The notes under the pieces: model-generated
Database searches by the model: none
Told to the model about the DNA's origin: nothing
Seen by the model: the letters and a program-made list of their open reading frames with translations, nothing else
Shown here: one piece after another, positions 17,476 through 24,392 of the stretch
How positions within the stretch are numbered: position 1 is the first letter of the stretch
Layout: each line of letters opens with the position of its first letter
Translations under genes and position numbers: made by a program
From: Leucothrix mucor DSM 2157
GTDB lineage: Bacteria > Pseudomonadota > Gammaproteobacteria > Thiotrichales > Thiotrichaceae
Reading direction: 5' to 3'
NCBI RefSeq assembly: GCF_000419525.1
Contig: NZ_ATTE01000001.1
Coordinates: 682,001-746,000 of the forward strand
DNA length: 64,000 bases

Positions 17476-18798
17476 TCAAACCATGTAAAACATCAACATG
17501 GATGCAATGGTCATGGCGATTCCGTATTGCCAGTGCGCACTGAGAATCTCTTGCAAGCTTAGTTGATAGTGGCCGCGGAACATTAATGCCAGCCCCGAAA
17601 ATGGGCTAACGATGGACGCAATCGACCACGCCGAGAGATAGCATAAACCCAGTAATGTGATTGATGGATCAGTGCTCAGAACTACCGGAGCACTGATCGA
17701 TATTCCCACCAGTACATGCGCGCCCAACAGGGCGGTGCCAATCAATATCAGTAGCAGTACGCAAGCCACCGTCGCGGTGAATGTCTCGAACGGTAAAAGC
17801 GGTGGGTACTGCATGAACAAAGCGCTGCCACCGCTGCCGAGTATGCCCGCGCTGATAAACAGCAAAAACTCCCCGCGTAAATTCCCCAATTTGTGAGCGA
17901 TATGCTGACGGACACTAGTCAGTGCATTGCGTGGCCCTTGTCGTTTGAGTAGCAACACGCAAGGAATAACCAAAGACGCGATGGAGACTAATAACACCAT
18001 GGCTACATCTGGCCAGATCAGCCGCGCAATAAATACGCTGGCCAATAAGCTCATCGGTAGCAATAAGGATTCGACACTGATCGGATAGCCTTTAAAGGTT
18101 TGCAGATGATTTGGTGATAAGGCCCGAGCTTCCCAAATGGTTAGCGCCAAGCCGAGTAAGGTCAGCGGTATGCTGTAAATCCAAAGCTCCGACAAACTCA
18201 ATTCTGGAAGGTAGTGCAATACCGTTGCCATCGCCGCAAAGAAAGGAGACCAGTAAGCCGCAACACACACTGCGCGCATCACCATCGTGGTGAGAGTGTG
18301 TTCCGGCTTATCGCCTTTTTTCAAGTAATCCGCAACCACGACCGCAGCGCTCATATTGATCACGGCTGATAGGGCATGAGTCCCCAAAAAGGTTTGGATA
18401 TAGCCTTTAAGGCCGTTATTTTGGTGCTCTGCCTTTGCAGGCGCGATGGGTAGCACTCGCAAAAAGCTCACCGCTGAAAACAGAATCAACAGCGGGATAT
18501 TGCTATTGAGTGGCTCGTACCACGGAATATCTGCACCGACCATGCTCATCCAGATTAATAAGCCCAAGCCAATGGCCATCATCACGCCACATTGCCAGAG
18601 AAGCGCCGGCGATAACCGTGTCGGCAAAATCATGATAGCAATCAATGCCAATAAGCCGGTAAATTGCGGAAGCTGGTGGTTAATTTCTCCCGCTAAAGCA
18701 ATCAGTACAAAGATGAGAATAAGCCCGCCACCAATGGGTGCGCGGTATTGGGCAATCAGGCTGGGTGAGTGAGTTGAGACTGGCACGGAGGAATCCAA
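17476..18798 (-). CDS. Polytopic membrane protein, ion-transporter-like
   Basis: A protein of up to 440 aa with about 10-12 hydrophobic segments and no soluble domain. Gly/Ser-rich breaks in helices such as FISAGILGSGGSALFMQ and SAWSIASIVSPFSGLALMF resemble the re-entrant loops of ion-transporter superfamily carriers (anion/dicarboxylate type), but I do not recognise a named family. The start is uncertain: the frame begins with TTG at 18798, and a GTG at 18786 is another option; neither has a clear ribosome site. It diverges from the AcuR-like gene, with the TetR operator 71 bp upstream, so co-regulation is possible. Confidence 0.7.
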   Translation of the reverse strand: MDSSVPVSTHSPSLIAQYRAPIGGGLILIFVLIALAGEINHQLPQFTGLLALIAIMILPTRLSPALLWQCGVMMAIGLGLLIWMSMVGADIPWYEPLNSNIPLLILFSAVSFLRVLPIAPAKAEHQNNGLKGYIQTFLGTHALSAVINMSAAVVVADYLKKGDKPEHTLTTMVMRAVCVAAYWSPFFAAMATVLHYLPELSLSELWIYSIPLTLLGLALTIWEARALSPNHLQTFKGYPISVESLLLPMSLLASVFIARLIWPDVAMVLLVSIASLVIPCVLLLKRQGPRNALTSVRQHIAHKLGNLRGEFLLFISAGILGSGGSALFMQYPPLLPFETFTATVACVLLLILIGTALLGAHVLVGISISAPVVLSTDPSITLLGLCYLSAWSIASIVSPFSGLALMFRGHYQLSLQEILSAHWQYGIAMTIASMLMFYMV

Positions 18799-18858
18799 TT
18801 AGTCATTAGGAGCGGGCCAGTGTAGTGCTTGTTTATGGTTGCGTAAAGCGATCAGAGA

Positions 18859-18887
18859 TTGACATTAATAGACGATCGGTCTATAAA
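18859..18887 (+). promoter_or_regulatory. tetR promoter with embedded operator
   Basis: A consensus -35 TTGACA (18859-18864), 17-bp spacer and TATAAA (18882-18887). The 15-bp operator TAGACGATCGGTCTA at 18869-18883 fills the spacer, so a bound repressor would block polymerase. The -10 ends 7 bases before the ATG, predicting a leaderless transcript. Confidence 0.75.
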
Positions 18888-18894
18888 TAAAGTC

Positions 18895-19548
18895 ATGACT
18901 ACAGAATCTGACAATTTAGCCCTTGAAAAACCGCGTCGCGGACGTCCACCCAAGCAAAGCAGCGGGGTGGAAGCCACTCGTGAGCGCTTAATTGAGCGAG
19001 GCATTCAGATTTTTACTGAGAAGGGATTTAATAACACGGGCTTGGATGAGATTCTAAAATCTGAGAATGTCCCCAAGGGCTCGTTTTATCACTACTTCAA
19101 AAATAAAGCGCAGTATGGCGAGGTGGTGGTTGAAGCTTATGCCGTTTACTTTGGCAAGAAGTTAGCTCGTAATTTTACTAATACTTCGCTAGCGCCATTG
19201 CAGCGTTTACAGGCTTTTATCGACGAAGCTTGTCACGGTATTGAAAAGTACTCGTTTAAGCGTGGTTGCTTGGTTGGCAATTTAGGGCAGGAGTTGGGTG
19301 CTTTAGATGCAACCTTCCGTACGCAGCTAGAAGGCGTATTTCAGGAATGGCAACAGCAACTGGCCGAGCTATTGGATGAGGCTAAACAGCAAGGTGAGTT
19401 AGCCACGCAAGCTAGTACCTCTGAGCTAGCAGAATTTTTCTGGATTGGTTGGGAAGGTGCGATTTTGCGTGCCAAGTTAGTGCAATCTGATCAACCAATT
19501 CGTGCATTCGCAAAACAGTTTTTTGTTATTTGTAAGGTTGGGCTGTAA
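18895..19548 (+). CDS. TetR-family regulator, AcuR/NemR-like
   Basis: A 217-aa TetR-family repressor. After a basic arm (PRRGRPPK) comes the HTH: TRERLIERGIQIFTEKGFNNTGLDEILKSENVPKGSFYHYFKNK. The C-terminal region has KRGCLVGNLGQELGA, a pattern seen in AcuR/NemR-type regulators of reactive acyl or electrophile responses. An identical operator lies in its own promoter and before the downstream acuI-like gene, so it probably represses both. The ATG at 18895 is chosen because the upstream TTG lies inside the -35 box. Inducer (acrylate/acryloyl-CoA) is inferred from the acuI neighbour. Confidence 0.85.
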   Translation: MTTESDNLALEKPRRGRPPKQSSGVEATRERLIERGIQIFTEKGFNNTGLDEILKSENVPKGSFYHYFKNKAQYGEVVVEAYAVYFGKKLARNFTNTSLAPLQRLQAFIDEACHGIEKYSFKRGCLVGNLGQELGALDATFRTQLEGVFQEWQQQLAELLDEAKQQGELATQASTSELAEFFWIGWEGAILRAKLVQSDQPIRAFAKQFFVICKVGL

Positions 19549-19562
19549 GTCTCGACCTTTTT

Positions 19563-19591
19563 TTGGATTTTAAATAGACGATCGGTCTAAA
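19563..19591 (+). promoter_or_regulatory. acuI promoter with TetR operator
   Basis: TTGGAT (19563-19568), 17-bp spacer, TCTAAA (19586-19591). The operator TAGACGATCGGTCTA at 19575-19589 is identical to the one in the tetR promoter and again covers the spacer and part of the -10. Confidence 0.6.
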
Positions 19592-19621
19592 TGATTCAGC
19601 CGATCACAATGGGAGATGGAA

Positions 19622-20629
19622 ATGTTTAAAGCATTAGTGATTGATAAGCAGGATGATGTTCAGACGGTAGCAATTAGCGAGTTGGATGAGTCGCAGTTGC
19701 CAGAAGGCGAAGTGCGGGTAAAAGTACAGTACTCCACGCTCAACTATAAAGATGGCTTGGCAATTACCGGCAAAGCGCCAGTTGTACGTAAATTTCCAAT
19801 GGTGCCAGGTATCGACTTTGCGGGTGAAGTGATTGAAAGCAGCGATGAGCGTTGGAAAGCCGGTGATCAGGTTATCCTGAATGGCTGGGGTGTTGGTGAA
19901 AGTCATTGGGGCGGGCTAGCAGGTTGCGCACAAGTGAAAGCGGACTGGTTAGTTGCACTGCCAGAAGGCTTAAGCGCTAAGCAGGCTATGTCAGTTGGAA
20001 CAGCAGGTTACACGGCGATGTTGTGCGTGATGGCATTGCAGCAGCAAGGCGTGAAACCAGAAGATGGCGAAATATTGGTAACGGGTGCTAACGGCGGCGT
20101 TGGCACTATTTCTATTACTTTGCTGGCAACGTTAGGCTACACCGTCGTGGCATCGACTGGCCGCATGGAAGAAGCGGATTACCTGAAATCCTTAGGTGCA
20201 AGTGAAGTCATTCACCGTGATACGTTCTCATCAGCAGGTCGTCCATTGGCTAAAGAGCGCTGGGCTGGTGCTGTTGATAGTGTTGGTAGTCATACTTTGG
20301 CTAATGTTTGTGCCTCGATGCGTTATGGTGGCGCGGTTGCAGCCTGTGGTTTGGCGCAGGGTATGGATTTGCCAGCGACAGTGGCTCCCTTTATTTTACG
20401 TGGCGTTGCACTGATCGGAGTCGATAGTGTGAATGCACCATACGCTAAGCGTGTTGCAGCATGGGAACAGCTAACCAAACTATTGGATCTTGATAAGCTG
20501 GCAGCCAATACGCAGGATCTGACTCTGGAAGACTGTGTCGAAGTGGCTAGTGACTTGTTAGCCGGTAAAGTACGTGGTCGTGTTGTGGTTGATTGCACCG
20601 CTTTACGCTTCGTTGATAATCTCGCCTAG
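19622..20629 (+). CDS. acuI: Acryloyl-CoA reductase, AcuI/YhdH family
   Basis: A 335-aa zinc-independent medium-chain dehydrogenase/reductase of the AcuI/YhdH group, which reduces acryloyl-CoA to propionyl-CoA with NADPH. Signature segments are STLNYKDGLAITGKAPVVRKFPMVPGIDFAGEV at the N-terminus, TAGYTAMLCVMAL, and the nucleotide loop VTGANGGVGTISITLL. In marine bacteria acuI detoxifies acrylate from DMSP. The ATG at 19622 has GGAG 6 bases upstream, better than the ATG at 19616. Neither dmdABCD nor acuK is in the window, so the acrylate source is unknown. Confidence 0.9.
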   Translation: MFKALVIDKQDDVQTVAISELDESQLPEGEVRVKVQYSTLNYKDGLAITGKAPVVRKFPMVPGIDFAGEVIESSDERWKAGDQVILNGWGVGESHWGGLAGCAQVKADWLVALPEGLSAKQAMSVGTAGYTAMLCVMALQQQGVKPEDGEILVTGANGGVGTISITLLATLGYTVVASTGRMEEADYLKSLGASEVIHRDTFSSAGRPLAKERWAGAVDSVGSHTLANVCASMRYGGAVAACGLAQGMDLPATVAPFILRGVALIGVDSVNAPYAKRVAAWEQLTKLLDLDKLAANTQDLTLEDCVEVASDLLAGKVRGRVVVDCTALRFVDNLA

Positions 20630-20728
20630 GTTCGGCTTTAAACACCGGACTTAGGTGCAATCAAAGTCTGTTATCCGAAACGGTCACTTGCTAGACTGCG
20701 CCTACTAGTTACCCAAGGACAACTGAGT

Positions 20729-21517
20729 ATGAACGCATTAGCAGGAAAAACCGCACTCGTCACAGGCTCAACCAGCGGTATCGGTTTAGGCATTGCCAAG
20801 CGATTGGCTGCACAAGGTGCCAATATTGCTTTAAATGGCTTTGGTGATAAAGATGCCATTGAAGCTGAACGTGCCGAGCTTGAGTCAGCCCATGGCATTA
20901 CCGCTCGTTACTATGGCGCAGACCTTACCAAAGTCGATGAAATAGAAGCGATGATGACCGCGATTGAGTCTGATATCGGCGTGATTGATATTTTGGTGAA
21001 TAATGCGGGCATGCAATTTGTTGCGCCTATTGATGAGTTTCCGGTTGAGCGCTGGGATATGATTATTGCGCTTAACTTAAGCGCTGCATTCCACACCACT
21101 CGCTTAGTATTGCCGGGTATGAAAAAGAAAAATTGGGGCCGTATTATCAATATTGCTTCTGCCCATGCACTCATCGCTTCCCCCTATAAATCCGCTTATG
21201 TTGCTGCCAAGCACGGTATTGCCGGTCTCACTAAAACAGTAGCACTGGAAGTCGCCGAGCAGGGCATTACCGCGAATGCAATTTGTCCGGGTTATGTTTG
21301 GACGCCATTGGTTGAGCAGCAAGTTCCGGCAACCGCCAAAGCACGTAATATGACTGAAGAAGAAGTGATTAACGACGTCATGCTTGCGGGCCAGCCTACC
21401 AAAGAGTTTGTCACCATTGAGCAAGTTGCAGCTTATGCCGACTTCCTGTGTGGCGATGATGCGCGCGCTATTACTGGTTCGCTGCAGTCTATTGATGGCG
21501 GTTGGGTCGCGCGCTAA
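20729..21517 (+). CDS. bdhA: 3-Hydroxybutyrate dehydrogenase
   Basis: A 262-aa SDR enzyme interconverting 3-hydroxybutyrate and acetoacetate with NAD. It has the cofactor loop TGSTSGIGLGIA, NNAGMQFVAPIDEFP, the catalytic S/Y/K set (IASAHALIASPYKSAYVAAKHG), and the segment GYVWTPLVEQQ typical of bacterial BdhA. Length matches the family. An AAGGAC ribosome site precedes the ATG. It probably links the acetoacetate made by LiuE to polyhydroxybutyrate or energy metabolism. The deacetylase gene begins 2 bases after its stop. Confidence 0.92.
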   Translation: MNALAGKTALVTGSTSGIGLGIAKRLAAQGANIALNGFGDKDAIEAERAELESAHGITARYYGADLTKVDEIEAMMTAIESDIGVIDILVNNAGMQFVAPIDEFPVERWDMIIALNLSAAFHTTRLVLPGMKKKNWGRIINIASAHALIASPYKSAYVAAKHGIAGLTKTVALEVAEQGITANAICPGYVWTPLVEQQVPATAKARNMTEEEVINDVMLAGQPTKEFVTIEQVAAYADFLCGDDARAITGSLQSIDGGWVAR

Positions 21518-21519
21518 AT

Positions 21520-22443
21520 ATGCGGGCTTATTACTGCGATACCTTTGTGTTGCCCCTGCCTGAGGGGCATCGCTTTCCTATGGATAAATACCGTTTATTG
21601 CGGGAGCGGCTGGAGAGCTTGGTTGCTGATGATCCATTGCTTGGAATTGATTTTCACCTGCCACCAGCGGCTACCAATGAGCAGCTGCTAAGCGCTCATG
21701 GTGTTGATTACGTTAACAGTGTAATCACCGGAGAGCTGACTCCAAAAGAGCAGCGAGCATTAGGATTTCCTTGGTCTGAAGCTATGGTGGAGCGTTCCCG
21801 ACGTTCGTCCGGTGCTACGTTGGCAGCTTGTCGTACGGCCTTTGAAGAAGGCATTGCGGTTAATTTGGCGGGTGGTACCCACCACGCTATGGCGCATGAG
21901 GCGCAGGGCTTTTGCGTGTTTAATGATAGTGTAATCGCTGCCAGAGGTTTACAAGCGGAAGGTTTGGCAAAGCGCCCAATTGTGATTGATTTGGATGTGC
22001 ATCAGGGTAATGGCACGGCTTCAGTTCTTGAGCATGATTCGAGTATTTTCACGCTTTCTGTGCATGGCGAGCGCAATTTTCCATTTACCAAAGCGACTAG
22101 CGATTTAGATGTCGCCTTGCCGGATGGCACTCAGGATGCAGAATATCTGGATGCTTTAGATTTAGCCTTAGCAGCGGCTAGCCAGCGCTTTACACCAGAC
22201 TGCGTGATTTACATTGCCGGTGCAGACCCGTTTGAAAAGGATAAATTAGGTAAGTTGAGCTTGAGCAAGCAGGGACTGGCAGCACGCGATGAGCGAGTCT
22301 TTGAATATTGCCGGCATAATCAGCTACCGGTTGCCGTGAGCATGGCTGGCGGCTATGCCAGAGAAATTGACGATATCGTCGACATCCATGCCCAGACGGT
22401 TTTGCTCGCGGCTAACTACTGGAAGCAATTAGCGCTTCTCTGA
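21520..22443 (+). CDS. Histone deacetylase family (AcuC-like) hydrolase
   Basis: A 307-aa zinc amidohydrolase of the HDAC/AcuC superfamily. Key residues are visible: the His pair in GGTHHAM, zinc ligands Asp and His in IDLDVHQGNGT, and the second Asp in IAGADPFEKDKLGKL. Bacterial members deacetylate proteins (for example acyl-CoA synthetase in AcuC) or polyamines. The ATG lies 2 bases after the bdhA stop and has no clear ribosome site, so translation is probably coupled. The 3' end overlaps the convergent LysR gene by 15 bases. Substrate unknown. Confidence 0.85.
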   Translation: MRAYYCDTFVLPLPEGHRFPMDKYRLLRERLESLVADDPLLGIDFHLPPAATNEQLLSAHGVDYVNSVITGELTPKEQRALGFPWSEAMVERSRRSSGATLAACRTAFEEGIAVNLAGGTHHAMAHEAQGFCVFNDSVIAARGLQAEGLAKRPIVIDLDVHQGNGTASVLEHDSSIFTLSVHGERNFPFTKATSDLDVALPDGTQDAEYLDALDLALAAASQRFTPDCVIYIAGADPFEKDKLGKLSLSKQGLAARDERVFEYCRHNQLPVAVSMAGGYAREIDDIVDIHAQTVLLAANYWKQLALL

Positions 22444-23364
22444 TTCTATCTCGCTAAAAATCCAATCAACAAAGGTATTCACCGTCGTGAGTTCCTGCTT
22501 GTCTTTATCAATGACCAGATAATAGTTGTAGTCGAGCGGCAAACTCAGTTGAAATGGCGCAATCAGCCGGCCTTGAGAGATATCTTTAGAGGCCAGTGCG
22601 CCAATGGTGAGCACCACGCCATGTCCTGCAACAGCTGCTTCTAAGGCCAATGACACATGATTAAAGCGTGAGCCGCGAGAGGTATCCATTGCACTAACAC
22701 CCGCTGCTTCTAGCCAGGTATCCCAATCTTGCTGGCCACCATGCAAGGTATCATCATGAATTAACGTATAATGACGTAGGTTTTCCGGATCATCCAATGG
22801 GAATTCTCCATCCAGCAAGGTAGGGCTGCACAATGGTGTCACGGAGACAGAAAACATCTTTTTGACTTCGCAATCCGGGTACGAGCCTTTACCGAAGCGA
22901 ATTGATACATCCGTGCCATCTCGTCCGTGCTTAGCGCCTTTATAAGACTCCAGATAGTCAGAGCTTGAGATAATTCGCAGATCAATATCCGGAAACATCT
23001 CAGTAAACTGATTCATGCGTGGAATAAACCACTTGGAGGCAAAAGAGGGGGCCATGCCCACGGTAAGCTGTCGGCGATTGGTGCGTTGACGGATTTCTGC
23101 AACTGCATCGGCTAGTGTTGCAAAGCCAGTGCTGAGTTTTGGATAGCAGTGAAGTGCGACTTCAGTAAGTTCCAGTCCCTGATTACCCCGTATAAATAAG
23201 GTAACGTCCAAGTACTCTTCCAGTACTTTAATATGGCGGCTAACAGCGGCAGGCGTGACAAATAGCTCTGCAGCGGCCTTGGTGAGGTTTAAATGACGTG
23301 CGGCGACCTCAAATGCTTTAAGTGCATTTAGCGGAGGTAAAGGTGCTCTTGCGGTGTAAGTCAT
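22429..23364 (-). CDS. LysR-family regulator, GcvA-like
   Basis: A 311-aa LysR-type regulator. The N-terminal HTH (LPPLNALKAFEVAARHLNLTKAAAELFVTPAAVSRHIKVLE) matches the GcvA/DsdC/AmpR branch, and the C-terminal two-thirds is the substrate-binding-like effector domain. The ATG at 23364 has a GAGGA site; the longer frame to 23385 is unlikely. It is convergent with the deacetylase gene, overlapping it by 15 bases. Its targets are not evident; the noncoding region with small-RNA-like units lies directly upstream. Confidence 0.88.
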   Translation of the reverse strand: MTYTARAPLPPLNALKAFEVAARHLNLTKAAAELFVTPAAVSRHIKVLEEYLDVTLFIRGNQGLELTEVALHCYPKLSTGFATLADAVAEIRQRTNRRQLTVGMAPSFASKWFIPRMNQFTEMFPDIDLRIISSSDYLESYKGAKHGRDGTDVSIRFGKGSYPDCEVKKMFSVSVTPLCSPTLLDGEFPLDDPENLRHYTLIHDDTLHGGQQDWDTWLEAAGVSAMDTSRGSRFNHVSLALEAAVAGHGVVLTIGALASKDISQGRLIAPFQLSLPLDYNYYLVIDKDKQELTTVNTFVDWIFSEIESEKR

Positions 23365-23515
23365 GATTCCTCGCTTAAATAACAATACGGTAATGTTGTG
23401 GCTTGATTTATCGCGATTGGCTAACTCAATTTACAAGTCCATGAATTTATGAATTATTTTGCATAAAATCGATAGTCGTTAAAATTAACTGATAATTGCA
23501 TTGAGTTTTTGTCGA

Positions 23516-23544
23516 TTGAAGGCTGGAGAATCGGGCTCTATTAT
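23516..23544 (+). promoter_or_regulatory. Promoter of small RNA unit A
   Basis: TTGAAG (23516-23521), exactly 17-bp spacer and TATTAT (23539-23544). The predicted start at about 23551 coincides with the start of the block conserved with unit C. Confidence 0.65.
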
Positions 23545-23550
23545 TCAAAG

Positions 23551-23633
23551 CGTAAGATGATTTCCTCCTCCTTTGCGAAGAGACCTAGTATTTGAAGCCA
23601 CTTTAGGTATTAGGTTCTCTTCGACCTCTTTTT
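23551..23633 (+). ncRNA. Predicted small RNA A with anti-SD motif
   Basis: About 83 nt. The 5' part GTAAGATGATTTCCTCCTCCT is unpaired and identical to unit C over 21 nt (23552-23572). It holds CCTCCTCCT, which can pair with Shine-Dalgarno sequences. The rest is a long hairpin: CGAAGAGA (23576-23583) with TCTCTTCG (23616-23623), extended by seven more pairs around one bulged T, then CTCTTTTT. That is a Rho-independent terminator. A sigma-70 promoter sits at the right distance upstream. No reading frame of note. Function inferred only. Confidence 0.6.
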
Positions 23634-23740
23634 CCATTGTATCACCCCCCACCAAACTTTCTTCAAAATATATTTGTCCAATTATGTGTGTTAAGTGTAC
23701 ATTCATTAATGGTCTGCGATACTTGTGTACAACATCAGAC

Positions 23741-23757
23741 CTAAAGCGACACTTTAG
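23741..23757. repeat. Short hairpin between units A and B
   Basis: CTAAAG (23741-23746) and CTTTAG (23752-23757) form a 6-bp hairpin with a 5-nt loop. Just before it GGTCTG (23711-23716) pairs with CAGACC (23736-23741). Purpose unknown; they could belong to the leader of unit B. Confidence 0.3.
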
Positions 23758-23822
23758 TCAGGTTGGTTTTCGGGATAGCAGCTCGGGATCAGCAGAAGAA
23801 CGACTAAGAAAGAATAGATCAG

Positions 23823-23886
23823 GTGTTCATGATTCCTCCTCCTCGACCATGGGGTTAGATCGCAAGACTATCCCCCTCTGGTTTTT
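23823..23886 (+). ncRNA. Predicted small RNA B with anti-SD motif
   Basis: About 64 nt if it begins at the position equivalent to A and C. It holds TTCCTCCTCCTCGACCA, then a hairpin with CCA/TGG and GGGG/CCCC outer pairs (GGGG 23851-23854, CCCC 23872-23875), one T-T mismatch, three more pairs and a 9-nt loop, then TTTTT. The CCTCCTCCTCGACCAyGGGG segment is shared with unit C. No convincing promoter is seen directly upstream, so it may be weakly expressed, processed from a longer RNA, or decayed. Confidence 0.45.
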
Positions 23887-23998
23887 AAGCAAAGCTTGAG
23901 GGCAGTACTGAAAGTTGGTGGTGTTGGGAATTAGATCCAGCTAGAGAGATTAGCTATTATGAAAAGCAGAGATGCTTTAAAAGAATTTGATATTTAAA

Positions 23999-24026
23999 TT
24001 GATGCGGTGCAACAATTTGATATAAG
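23999..24026 (+). promoter_or_regulatory. Promoter of small RNA unit C
   Basis: TTGATG (23999-24004), 16-bp spacer and TATAAG (24021-24026). The conserved block begins 8 bases after the -10, as in unit A where the gap is 7. Confidence 0.5.
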
Positions 24027-24033
24027 ATAGAAA

Positions 24034-24111
24034 TGTAAGATGATTTCCTCCTCCTCGACCACGGGGATAATGAGCTAGGCCACTTGACTCATTATCCCCC
24101 CCTGGTTTTTT
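24034..24111 (+). ncRNA. Predicted small RNA C with anti-SD motif
   Basis: About 78 nt. It begins with the same 21-nt block as unit A (GTAAGATGATTTCCTCCTCC and one further T). A perfect 12-bp stem GGGGATAATGAG (24063-24074) / CTCATTATCCCC (24088-24099), flanked by CCA/TGG outer pairs, ends in TTTTTT. This is the cleanest terminator of the three. The single-stranded 5' part would expose CCUCCUCCU. Compared with B the stem bases differ but pairing is kept. Confidence 0.6.
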
Positions 24112-24392
24112 ACTTCCTCATCTCCTCATGATTCTGTTCGCAAGGACTAGGCTTAGCCATGTCTGCGATGTGGTAAATTCTATTGGTCTTTTGCTTATGT
24201 GGCAATCTTTTAATGGATAGAAATGACTGTAATTAGGATTAAATTCATTTAAAACGAGACACTAAAGCTGGTGTTTATCCATTCTTCTAAATTTTTTATG
24301 AAAGATGGTTTAGAATTGTTGCGAGTAGGGTCAAATTATTATAAATTGGTGCGGCGCAGCATTTTTGTTTTTCGCTTATCAAATTCCCTCGC
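24112..24392. other. AT-rich intergenic stretch, nothing recognised
   Basis: I see no reading frame, tRNA or strong hairpin here. CTTCCTCATCTCCTCATGATTC near 24113 weakly recalls the CCTCC block of the three units upstream but has no terminator after it. The lipase gene ends at 24393 on the other strand. Confidence 0.4.

Noticed and set aside
18859-18894. TTG start for the TetR regulator
   Set aside because: The codon lies within the -35 box TTGACA of its own promoter, so it cannot be in the transcript.
23573-23899. A 108-codon open frame across the noncoding region
   Set aside because: It runs through the terminator hairpin of unit A and most of unit B, has no ribosome site and no recognisable protein features.
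23829-24060. Minus-strand reading of AGGAGGAGGAA as ribosome binding sites
   Set aside because: On the minus strand the sequence after the GGAGG stretch has either no start codon (ATC) or a frame of three codons, whereas the plus strand has promoters and T-run terminators.
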